A stretch of DNA of 6,826 nt, from positions 1-6,826 of the forward strand of contig JABMPV010000503.1 of assembly GCA_013202595.1 (NCBI GenBank), read 5' to 3'. Below are positions 1 through 5,320 of this stretch, piece after piece. The stretch comes from a bacterium. Its GTDB lineage: Bacteria > Actinomycetota > Acidimicrobiia > Spongiisociales > UBA11373. Each line of letters opens with the position of its first letter. Positions within the stretch are counted from its first letter, which is position 1. The notes below the pieces were generated by a model that was not told the origin of the DNA, ran no database searches, and saw nothing but the letters and a program-made list of their open reading frames with translations. Position numbers and translations under genes: made by a program.

Positions 1-131
1 GCCGTGTACCGCGCGGCGGTCGCCTCGAACGGGTCGATCCCGTAGGCGATCTCGATCTTGTCGCTTCCCGTGAGGACCTTCGTTACCTGACTACCCCACC
101 AACCGAGCCCGACCTGGGCGGCCTTGAGCAT
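1..131 (-). CDS. Gfo/Idh/MocA-type oxidoreductase, N-terminal fragment (partial)
   Basis: The gene reads leftwards from an ATG at 129-131 and runs off the window edge, so only 43 residues are visible. They begin MLKAAQVGLGWWGSQVTKVL and continue to an acidic turn in YGIDP. GLGWWG at residues 8-13 is the GxGxxG dinucleotide-binding loop after the first Rossmann strand. The aspartate at residue 33 ends the second strand, where this family contacts the cofactor. This layout is typical of NAD(P)-dependent Gfo/Idh/MocA dehydrogenases acting on sugars, inositols or related polyols. The substrate cannot be told from the fragment, and another Rossmann dehydrogenase is possible. The start is supported by a purine-rich AAGGAG eight bases upstream. 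It lies on the same strand as the Dabb gene, separated by about 150 bases; co-transcription is possible but not shown. Confidence 0.75.
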   Translation of the reverse strand, partial: MLKAAQVGLGWWGSQVTKVLTGSDKIEIAYGIDPFEATAARYT

Positions 132-139
132 CGTGCGAT

Positions 140-145
140 CTCCTT
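140..145 (-). promoter_or_regulatory. Shine-Dalgarno site of the oxidoreductase gene
   Basis: On the minus strand this reads AAGGAG, with eight bases between it and the ATG at 129-131. It is the clearest ribosome binding site in the window and fixes the start of the partial oxidoreductase gene. Confidence 0.75.
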
Positions 146-169
146 CCTCACCCTTCCGCGCATGACTTC

Positions 170-199
170 GGTCGGGTCTCGAACAGAACAGTACCGACC
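170..199. repeat. Short inverted repeat upstream of the oxidoreductase gene
   Basis: GGTCGG at 170-175 is matched by its reverse complement CCGACC at 194-199, with an 18-base centre. It lies between the Dabb gene and the oxidoreductase gene. It could be a weak operator or a chance match. The arms are short for GC-rich DNA and no T-run follows, so it is not called a terminator. Confidence 0.2.
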
Positions 200-279
200 T
201 CTAGAGCCACCAAGTCAGGGACTAATGACCCCGGTTGGGTGCCGCGCGGCCGGGTCGATCGACCGCTGGATTCCTGCCG

Positions 280-600
280 TCAGACGGCCGAGCCACCTGC
301 GTCCGTGGCGAAGTAGTCGAACGTGAGGATCTGCTCGACATGGGGACGGCTGAGCGAGAGAAACGCCTGGTGTTCGGGATGCGCCCCGTACGAGTCGCGA
401 TCGGCCTCGTTTGCCGTCGTCACGAGAAAGCAGTGGGTGAACCCGCGGGCGAAGCCCTGGACGCTCACATCCGTGCCCCACTCGAACTCGGTGACCTCCG
501 AGATCCTCGCCGGTAGCGCACAGAACGCCTCTTCGATCTCGGTCACCTTCTCCGGTGGAGTCTCATCCTTGAACTGGAACAACACGACATGGCGAAGCAT
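280..600 (-). CDS. Dabb-domain (stress-responsive alpha/beta barrel) protein
   Basis: This is a 106-residue single-domain protein, close to the usual size of Dabb proteins, which are dimeric ferredoxin-like alpha/beta barrels. The visible hallmarks are the opening strand MLRHVVLFQFK, a helix at about residues 16-28 (PEKVTEIEEAFCALP), the strand GFTHCFLVTT at 53-62, the motif HPEHQAF at 74-80, and a closing strand LTFDYF at 92-97. Some Dabb proteins are cyclases or dehydratases acting on polyketide-like substrates, and many have no known activity. No specific substrate can be inferred here. The ATG at 598-600 is supported by AGAAGG about seven bases upstream. It is divergent from the RDD gene, and an 18-base quasi-palindrome sits just upstream of its start, so it may be individually regulated. 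Confidence 0.8.
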   Translation of the reverse strand: MLRHVVLFQFKDETPPEKVTEIEEAFCALPARISEVTEFEWGTDVSVQGFARGFTHCFLVTTANEADRDSYGAHPEHQAFLSLSRPHVEQILTFDYFATDAGGSAV

Positions 601-616
601 TGGAGACCTTCTATCA

Positions 617-634
617 ACGATTATCGATCATCGT
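617..634. promoter_or_regulatory. Quasi-palindromic candidate operator upstream of the Dabb gene
   Basis: The 18-mer ACGATTATCGATCATCGT is symmetric at eight of nine base pairs; only the 622/629 pair fails. It is AT-rich compared with its surroundings. On the minus strand it contains GATAAT (620-625) and overlaps TACGAT (630-635), both acceptable -10 hexamers for the Dabb gene that starts at 600. A dimeric repressor bound here would cover the promoter. The regulator is unknown and no convincing -35 box was found. Confidence 0.4.
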
Positions 635-728
635 AGTCTCCCACTACCGGGGTTCTCTGCCGACAAGGCGACGGAGCAACACCCACGCAATGGCTCGCTG
701 GTGACACGGCGTCGCGAACGCCCATCAG

Positions 729-734
729 TACTGT
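729..734 (+). promoter_or_regulatory. -10-like hexamer for a leaderless RDD-protein transcript
   Basis: TACTGT fits the TANNNT -10 pattern and is followed by six bases and then the GTG start at 741. That places the expected transcription start at or next to the first base of the start codon. No separate Shine-Dalgarno site at a usable distance is present. The nearest -35-like sequence, GTGACA at 701-706, is too far upstream (22-base spacer), so the call rests on the -10 alone. Confidence 0.4.
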
Positions 735-740
735 GAGGCC

Positions 741-1859
741 GTGTTCGATCGCGCTTTGGCTCTACTACTCCTTCTCACTGCCACCGCGCGCGACAACGGG
801 GATGACAAGCCGCGCAGGGGTGTGGTATCCCGGATCGCTGCACGGGCCACCGGCCGGGTGATGGACGTCGTCGATGCCGACGCCGTGCTGGCCGAGGTGG
901 ATGTCGATGCCTTGATGGAGCGCATCGACGTGGACGCTCTCCTCGACCGGGTCGATCCCAACGCCCTCCTCGACCGGGTCGATCCCAACGCCCTCCTCGA
1001 CCGGGTGGACCCCAATGCCCTCCTCGATCGCGTCGATCCCAACACCCTGTTGGATCGTGTGGACGCCGACCGGTTGATGACCCGCATCGATGTGGCCGCC
1101 CTGGTCGATCGGATCGACGTCGAGGAACTGGTGCAGCGATCGGGCATCCCCGAGATCGTCAGGGAGAGCACGGGTGTGTTGGCCGGATCGGCACTCGATG
1201 TGGTGCGACGCCAGTTGGTCTCCCTCGACCTGCTCGTCAGCCGGGTGATCTTCCGCGTCACGGGTCGCAGGGGTGCAACTCTCCCCGATGCACCGCCGAA
1301 TATCGAAGCAGCCAGAGAGATCGGACAGACTCCAGGGATCACAGGCAACTACGCCGGCCCGGTCACCCGCCTCTTCGCCTTCCTCGGCGACATGTTCGTG
1401 GTCTGGGGAGTGTTCACGCTGGTCGGGATCGGCATAGCTCTCGTCGTCGGGCTATTCGCCCCCGACGCCCTCTCGGGATCCTCCGTCCTGCGGGGAGTCG
1501 TCGGCCTCCTCCTGCTCGCCATGTGGATCTTCAGCTACTTCACACTCTCCCTGGCCATCGCCGGCAGGACCATCGGCATGAGCATCATCGGTTTGCTGGC
1601 CGTCACCCGCGAAGGGGACCAGATCACCCCGAAGACGGCCGTCCTGAGAGGATTGGTCTACCCCTTCTCGTTCCTCGTCCTCGGACTCGGCCTGATCGGC
1701 ATCCTGATCGGCAAGGAGCGCAGAGCACTGCACGACGTCGCTGCGGGGACCGTCGTCGTCTACGACTGGGGCGACCGGCCGGCCGAGGTCCGCGCTCAAC
1801 TCATGCAGTGGCTGGAGCGGCACAACTCCGGGATCGACCCGGCCCGGGCCGGCGACTGA
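741..1859 (+). CDS. RDD-family membrane protein with N-terminal nonapeptide repeats
   Basis: This is a 372-residue protein. Residues 40-129 are about ten tandem 9-residue units with the core LLDRVDPNA. A linker at 130-205 (GSALDVVRRQLVSLDLLVSR) leads to an RDD domain at about 207-341. RDD landmarks are R210-LFAFLGD, AGRTIGMSIIGLLAV at 274-288, and the closing ERRALHDVAAGTVVVY at 326-341. Membrane segments lie near residues 215-239, 249-272 and 305-323. RDD proteins are poorly characterised; ion or small-solute transport has been proposed for a few. A repeat-plus-RDD architecture is, from memory, recurrent in actinobacteria, and its role is unknown. The GTG at 741 is the favoured start because of the -10 hexamer six bases upstream. 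A second GTG at 822 would remove a short hydrophobic stretch (residues 5-12) and cannot be excluded. The flippase-like gene follows 79 bases downstream on the same strand. Confidence 0.85.
   Translation: MFDRALALLLLLTATARDNGDDKPRRGVVSRIAARATGRVMDVVDADAVLAEVDVDALMERIDVDALLDRVDPNALLDRVDPNALLDRVDPNALLDRVDPNTLLDRVDADRLMTRIDVAALVDRIDVEELVQRSGIPEIVRESTGVLAGSALDVVRRQLVSLDLLVSRVIFRVTGRRGATLPDAPPNIEAAREIGQTPGITGNYAGPVTRLFAFLGDMFVVWGVFTLVGIGIALVVGLFAPDALSGSSVLRGVVGLLLLAMWIFSYFTLSLAIAGRTIGMSIIGLLAVTREGDQITPKTAVLRGLVYPFSFLVLGLGLIGILIGKERRALHDVAAGTVVVYDWGDRPAEVRAQLMQWLERHNSGIDPARAGD
858..1127 (+). repeat. 27-base in-frame tandem repeat array (about ten copies)
   Basis: Units of 27 bases encode nine residues each. 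The two units at 939-965 and 966-992 are identical, and 993-1019 and 1020-1046 differ by only a few bases. Outer units on both sides (858-938 and 1047-1127) are progressively diverged but keep the hydrophobic-hydrophobic-x-R/V-V/I-D pattern. A degenerate eleventh unit (LVQRSGIPE) follows. Identical copies in the middle and worn copies outside suggest recent expansion by slippage or unequal recombination inside an older repeat. The frame is kept throughout, so copy number can vary without breaking the gene. Confidence 0.9.
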
Positions 1860-1938
1860 CCTCTTGCTCCCATCCAGACCCTCCCGAAGACAGCTCTCAT
1901 GCGACCGCCGATGAACCACATCCCGCTGTGATCAGCCC

Positions 1939-3030
1939 ATGACGGTCCCACCTCCATCCGCGGCCGCCCAAAGGGCCGCCACCCGCAAGAACATCGCCAT
2001 CAGACTCGCCGGCCTCACGGTGATCTCGCTCGTGATCTGGCTGTTGTTCACCAGACTCGTCGCGTGGAGTGATGTGGCCGCAGCCGTCAGCGGACTCACT
2101 GCCACCGAGTGGCTCCTTCTGGCAGGTGTATCGGCGGTCCGCCTCGGAATCGAACCGCTGCTGCTCATGGCCTCGACTCCGGCTCTGCGGTGGCCCAGGG
2201 CGCTCGTCAGCTTCCTTGCACCGGCGGCGACTGCTTCGGTGCTCCCCGGACCATCGGACATGGTCGTCCGCTACGCCATGTTTCGGAGTTGGGGATACTC
2301 GGGGGCGCAGACGAGTGCGTCGGTTCTGTTGGTGTTCCTCTACCTGACCTTCGCCAAGATCGCCCTCCCCGTGGTGGCGGTAGGCGTGTTCCTCGGCTTC
2401 GGGCGCTCGAACGCCCAACTGGAGACACTGGCCGTGATCGCGGCCGGGGCGTTCCTCGGCGGCGTCCTCCTCATGTTCCTACTGCTTCGCTCGGAGCGGA
2501 CTGCCCGCAGCCTGGGTCGTGCCGTGGGATCGGCCGCCAAGCGGATCGCATCGTGGTTGCACGTGAACACCGCAGAGACACTGGGCGCGGATCTCGCCGA
2601 CAGGGCCGCCCACTTCCGGGACCGCACCGGCTACGTGGTCCGAGAGCGCACCCATCTGGCGGCAGCGGCTGCAGCCATGGGCCAGGCGGGTCTATTCGCC
2701 ATCCTGCTGGTGTCCATCCGTGCGGTCGGGATCGAGTCGAGCCAATTGGACTGGCCGGCGATCTTCGCCGCATTCGCCCTCGTGCAGTTGCTGACCTCGG
2801 TGCCGATCACGCCTTCGGGCCTGGGAGTCGCCGAGGCGGCCTACGTCGCCTTTCTCACAGCAGCAGGAACCGCCTCCCTCGCCGGCCAGATAGCGGCCGC
2901 CGCCATCATCTACCGTCTCTTCAGTTGGGTGATCGTCATCCCTCTGGGCGGGATCTCCTGGGCCTGGTGGACGACATCTCGCCGCAGGGCGGGATCAACG
3001 GATGTAGACCAACTGCCTGACGACGGCTAA
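1939..3030 (+). CDS. Lysylphosphatidylglycerol synthase TM / flippase-like integral membrane protein
   Basis: This 363-residue protein is very hydrophobic, with about seven to nine membrane segments (for example near residues 22-40, 58-78, 124-153, 163-183, 244-262, 296-325 and 326-345). Family landmarks are LPGPSDMVVRYAMFRSWG at 102-119, corresponding to the PgxxGexxR motif, then PITPSGLGVAEAAY at 289-302, corresponding to PxxPGGlGxxE, and YRLFSW at 325-330. These fit the YbhN/UPF0104/AglD-type family, related to the flippase half of MprF, which moves lipids or lipid-linked sugars across the membrane. The catalytic half of MprF is absent, so lysine transfer is not expected. The central loop at 185-240 is basic and probably cytoplasmic. 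No Shine-Dalgarno or -10 site lies close to the ATG, so it may be translated from the RDD transcript. It converges with the znuC gene, leaving 31 bases between them. Confidence 0.8.
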   Translation: MTVPPPSAAAQRAATRKNIAIRLAGLTVISLVIWLLFTRLVAWSDVAAAVSGLTATEWLLLAGVSAVRLGIEPLLLMASTPALRWPRALVSFLAPAATASVLPGPSDMVVRYAMFRSWGYSGAQTSASVLLVFLYLTFAKIALPVVAVGVFLGFGRSNAQLETLAVIAAGAFLGGVLLMFLLLRSERTARSLGRAVGSAAKRIASWLHVNTAETLGADLADRAAHFRDRTGYVVRERTHLAAAAAAMGQAGLFAILLVSIRAVGIESSQLDWPAIFAAFALVQLLTSVPITPSGLGVAEAAYVAFLTAAGTASLAGQIAAAAIIYRLFSWVIVIPLGGISWAWWTTSRRRAGSTDVDQLPDDG

Positions 3031-3061
3031 CCCGCATCGGCGCCTCAGCACCAACGCCCGG

Positions 3062-3883
3062 TCAGTCGCCCGCCCCAGCATCACCGGCGCGTTGCTCGTG
3101 TCTCCCCGGAATGGGGGTGTGGGCCGGGTCGTCAATGAACACGGCGCCCTCCTCGAAGTGGAGGAACGACTGCCCGTAGGCCGCCGTCAGGTTCTGACCG
3201 GTCAGCACATCGTCCGGTGGCCCTGCGGCCACGACGCGACCGGCGAGCAGCACCACGAAGTCGGCCACTGTGGCCTCAGATAGATCGTGGGTCGTCAGCA
3301 CGACGGTGCACCCTCTCCCGATCTCGTCGTGAATGACGGCATCGATCGCCCTGGCAGTCGGAAGATCGATACCTGTGAGCGGCTCGTCGAGCAGCAGGAG
3401 TTCGTGGTCCTGGGCCAGACCCTGGGCGACGAAGACCCGCTGGCGCTGCCCGCCCGATAGGTCGTGCAGGTGCTTGCCGGCGAGATCCGTCACGCCGACG
3501 CGCTCCATGGCTGCCTCGACGGCCTCTCGATCGGCTGCGGACAGGCGGCGGAACATGCCGGCGGCCCCGTACCGGCCCATGGTCACCACTTCTCGCACAG
3601 AGACGGGAAGGTTGTCGTTGACCTTGGTGGTCTGCAGCACATATGAGATCCGGTGATCCCCGTTTCGCCGGGCAGGCACCTCGACGGCGCCTGCGATCGG
3701 CTTGATCAGCCCGGCGATCGCGTTGAGCAGCGTCGATTTGCCCGATCCGTTGGGACCGATCACTGCGACCACATGCCCTTGAGGGATCGAGAAGGTCGAT
3801 CGATCGACTGCAATGGTTCCGCCGTATCCGAGGATCAACCCTTCGGCCTTGACGGCGGGTTCGGTCAGGAGCACTTGGCGCAC
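3062..3883 (-). CDS. znuC: Zinc (or manganese) ABC transporter ATP-binding protein
   Basis: This 273-residue protein is the cytoplasmic ATPase expected to power metal import through the ZnuB-type permease at 5320-6165. All ABC landmarks are present: Walker A GPNGSGKST at residues 43-51, Q-loop glutamine 84 (YVLQ), signature LSGGQRQRV at 142-150, Walker B with catalytic glutamate LLLLDEP at 162-168, and H-loop histidine 199 (TTHD). The stretch after the Q-loop (PVSVREVVTMGRYG) is typical of the metal-chelate ABC ATPases. The C-terminal tail, from about residue 250, is polar with His255 and His262 and may be species-specific. The GTG start at 3881-3883 lies inside the regulator gene, overlapping it by 19 bases, which indicates translational coupling; GAGGG lies just upstream at a short distance. 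A GTG three codons further in is an alternative. Zinc is inferred from the neighbouring genes rather than from this protein. Confidence 0.9.
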   Translation of the reverse strand: MRQVLLTEPAVKAEGLILGYGGTIAVDRSTFSIPQGHVVAVIGPNGSGKSTLLNAIAGLIKPIAGAVEVPARRNGDHRISYVLQTTKVNDNLPVSVREVVTMGRYGAAGMFRRLSAADREAVEAAMERVGVTDLAGKHLHDLSGGQRQRVFVAQGLAQDHELLLLDEPLTGIDLPTARAIDAVIHDEIGRGCTVVLTTHDLSEATVADFVVLLAGRVVAAGPPDDVLTGQNLTAAYGQSFLHFEEGAVFIDDPAHTPIPGRHEQRAGDAGAGD

Positions 3884-4305
3884 CGTCCCTCGATCTCGAG
3901 GTCATGAGCCCTGGGTTCGAAGCCTGCCAATTGGGCGATGAGGTCGACCAGTTCGTTCACCTTGATCTCGTACTCGGGAAGGATCTCGACATCGTCCACC
4001 GTCCCGCACGCCACACAGATGAGGTGATGGTGATGGCCGGTGATCCAATCGGCCAGTTCGTACCTGGTGAGCCCCCTCGCCCCGAAATGGGGGACGACTA
4101 CCCCGGCATCCTCGAGGACCGCGAGCGACCGATAGAGAGACGACAGTGGGACCGCAGCGCCGATCTCAGTGCTCAGTTCGGCGGCAGATCTCGGGCCCTC
4201 TGCCCGGGCCAGAGCGGCGACCACGACTCTCCGCCCGCTCGTGTAGCGGATCTCGCGCTCGCGGAGTCGCTGCTCCACCTCTCGAACCAGGCTCGGGCTT
4301 GTCAC
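3865..4305 (-). CDS. zur: Fur-family metal-responsive repressor, probably Zur
   Basis: This 146-residue protein has the Fur-family layout: a winged helix at about 1-85 with recognition helix PLSSLYRSLAVLEDAGVV at 53-70, then a dimerisation and metal domain. HHHHLICVACG at 91-101 carries the histidine cluster and the first CxxC (Cys97, Cys100). His134 and the terminal CxxC (Cys142, Cys145) complete the usual structural zinc site. His73 and Glu83 are candidates for the regulatory metal site. Location between znuC and znuA points to Zur (zinc) rather than Fur (iron) or Mur (manganese), but metal choice is inferred. Its GTG start has TATACT six bases upstream, suggesting a leaderless transcript that starts inside the operator cluster, so autoregulation is likely. 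The stop codon lies 19 bases inside znuC. Under high zinc it should repress both arms of the divergent cluster. Confidence 0.88.
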   Translation of the reverse strand: MTSPSLVREVEQRLREREIRYTSGRRVVVAALARAEGPRSAAELSTEIGAAVPLSSLYRSLAVLEDAGVVVPHFGARGLTRYELADWITGHHHHLICVACGTVDDVEILPEYEIKVNELVDLIAQLAGFEPRAHDLEIEGRCAKCS

Positions 4306-4311
4306 ACGGTG

Positions 4312-4317
4312 AGTATA
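4312..4317 (-). promoter_or_regulatory. -10 hexamer for leaderless zur-znuC transcript
   Basis: On the minus strand this reads TATACT, with exactly six bases before the GTG start at 4305. The transcription start would fall at about the start codon. The hexamer lies almost wholly inside candidate Fur/Zur box A, so bound repressor would block polymerase. No good -35 match was found at 17-18 bases. Confidence 0.5.
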
Positions 4318-4327
4318 ATGATTATGG
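4313..4327. promoter_or_regulatory. Candidate Fur/Zur box A
   Basis: GTATAATGATTATGG matches the classical 15-base Fur-family consensus TGATAATNATTATCA at all ten defined central positions but at none of the four outer ones. The core ATAATGATTAT (4315-4325) is a perfect 11-base palindrome about G4320. It covers both -10 hexamers. Confidence 0.5.
4314..4319 (+). promoter_or_regulatory. -10 hexamer for znuA-znuB
   Basis: This is a perfect TATAAT on the plus strand. Transcription would start near 4326 and give an untranslated leader of about 41 bases before the ATG at 4367. No clear -35 box sits 16-18 bases upstream. It overlaps the zur -10 on the other strand and candidate boxes A and B, so the two promoters are back to back on the same operator. 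Confidence 0.5.
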
Positions 4328-4333
4328 TTCTCA
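4319..4333. promoter_or_regulatory. Candidate Fur/Zur box B
   Basis: TGATTATGGTTCTCA matches TGATAATNATTATCA at 11 of 14 defined positions, with intact TGA and TCA ends. Its centre is six bases from the centre of box A. The same six-base offset is known for overlapping Fur-family sites bound by two dimers. Confidence 0.45.
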
Positions 4334-4351
4334 GTACCACCTGAGAACCAT
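4324..4351. repeat. Perfect 11-base inverted repeat in the znuA leader
   Basis: ATGGTTCTCAG at 4324-4334 and CTGAGAACCAT at 4341-4351 are exact reverse complements around the centre TACCAC. As DNA it joins one half of box B with one half of box C. If transcription starts near 4326 the RNA would carry a stem of about ten pairs with a six-base loop, ending 16 bases before the znuA start codon. Confidence 0.85.
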
Positions 4352-4356
4352 TCTCA
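4342..4356. promoter_or_regulatory. Candidate Fur/Zur box C
   Basis: TGAGAACCATTCTCA is a perfect 6-3-6 inverted repeat and matches the Fur-family consensus at 11 of 14 defined positions. It lies between the predicted znuA transcription start and its ATG, centred 23 bases from box B. It would act as a downstream roadblock for the znuA arm. Confidence 0.55.
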
Positions 4357-4366
4357 CTACAGGGCC

Positions 4367-5320
4367 ATGACTGAGAAGATCACCCACTCCACCGCGAAGC
4401 AGCGACGCCGGCACCGGCGCATCGTGACGACGGCCACTGCGCTGACCATGGTGTTGTCCGCCTGTGGGACGAGTGACGGTTCAACTGGCGGCAGTGACGG
4501 CACAGACGCGGCCATCACCGTGGTAGCGACCACCACCATGCTCGGCGACGTCGCCAAGAACGTCGTGGGCGACGCGGGCACAGTCGTGGTGCTCCTGCCC
4601 GTCGGGGTCGACCCCCATGAATACCAGGCTTCCTCACGAGAGGTCGCTCTCATCCAGACGGCCGACCTCGTCATCGCCAATGGCCTCGGCCTCGAGGACG
4701 GGATGGCCGACATCCTGGCCTCCGCAGCGCAGGATGGGGCCAACATCCTCGAGATAGCCCCCGCATCGACTCCCCTCCCCTTCGGCGAGGACGGCCTGGA
4801 TCCGCACGTCTGGTTCGATCCCATCCGCATGGCCGAAGGATCACGGATGATCGCAGCAAGTCTGGAGACGATCGATCCCGGGTCGGGGTGGACCGAACGG
4901 GCCGAGACGTACGCAGCGCAACTGATGGTGGCAGACGCCGAAGTCATATCGCTGCTCGAGACCCTGGCTCCCGATGACCGGCGCCTCGTCACCAATCACG
5001 ACTCGCTCGGCTACTTCGCAAATCGGTACTCCTTCGATGTGATCGGCGTCGTGGTCCCCGGAGGGTCGACACTGTCCAATCCGAGTTCCTCGGCTCTGTC
5101 CGAACTGGCGCACATCGTCGCGACCGAAGGGGTGCCGGCGATCTTCGCCGAGACGACCGACTCGGCCGCTCTGGCAGAAGCGGTCGCGTCAGAGGTGGGC
5201 AGTGAGGTCATCGTGGTCAACCTCTACTCGGGATCACTGGGGGAACCCGGGTCGGAAGCCGACACCCTGATCGGGATGCTGCTCACCAATGCCCGGCTCA
5301 TCGCGGAGGCTCTGGGCTGA
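4367..5320 (+). CDS. znuA: Zinc ABC transporter substrate-binding lipoprotein
   Basis: This 317-residue cluster A-I solute-binding protein should capture zinc outside the membrane and deliver it to ZnuB. A basic N-terminus (KQRRRHRR, residues 11-18), a hydrophobic stretch and the lipobox LSAC (Cys33) mark a lipoprotein, followed by a Ser/Gly/Asp-rich linker at 34-48. Family motifs are DPHEYQ with His84, DPHVWFDP with His147, and TNHDSLGYF with His211. Three histidines at these sites favour zinc over manganese, which usually has Glu at the third position. The region that normally supplies a fourth acidic ligand reads LYSGSLGEPG (286-295) with Gly289, so that ligand is missing or supplied elsewhere, for example by Glu262. 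There is no His-rich loop before His147. The ATG has only a weak AGGG nearby. Transcription probably starts in the shared operator region. The stop codon overlaps znuB by one base. Confidence 0.9.
   Translation: MTEKITHSTAKQRRRHRRIVTTATALTMVLSACGTSDGSTGGSDGTDAAITVVATTTMLGDVAKNVVGDAGTVVVLLPVGVDPHEYQASSREVALIQTADLVIANGLGLEDGMADILASAAQDGANILEIAPASTPLPFGEDGLDPHVWFDPIRMAEGSRMIAASLETIDPGSGWTERAETYAAQLMVADAEVISLLETLAPDDRRLVTNHDSLGYFANRYSFDVIGVVVPGGSTLSNPSSSALSELAHIVATEGVPAIFAETTDSAALAEAVASEVGSEVIVVNLYSGSLGEPGSEADTLIGMLLTNARLIAEALG
5305..5309 (+). promoter_or_regulatory. Shine-Dalgarno site of znuB inside the end of znuA
   Basis: GGAGG lies ten bases before the znuB ATG at 5320, within the last codons of znuA. 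The TGATG overlap of stop and start suggests coupled translation and a fixed ratio of binding protein to permease. Confidence 0.6.

Noticed and set aside
858..1127. Regularly spaced repeats that might be a CRISPR array
   Set aside because: The units are directly adjacent with no unique spacers, have a 27-base period and stay in frame within a long coding sequence.
725..1348. Minus-strand open frame of 207 codons opposite the RDD gene
   Set aside because: Its product is a repetitive Ser/Thr/Arg-rich sequence that simply mirrors the tandem repeats on the coding strand, and it resembles no known protein.
2109..3020. Plus-strand open frame of 303 codons within the flippase-like gene
   Set aside because: It is an Arg/Gly/Pro-rich shifted-frame shadow of a gene with recognised membrane motifs.
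3031..3061. Possible bidirectional terminator between the flippase-like gene and znuC
   Set aside because: The 31-base gap has no stable stem. CTGAC and GTCAG at its borders are too short and too far apart.
4299..4304. TTGTCA as a -35 box for znuA
   Set aside because: Only nine bases separate it from TATAAT at 4314, far below the 16-18 required, and it lies at the start of the zur coding sequence.
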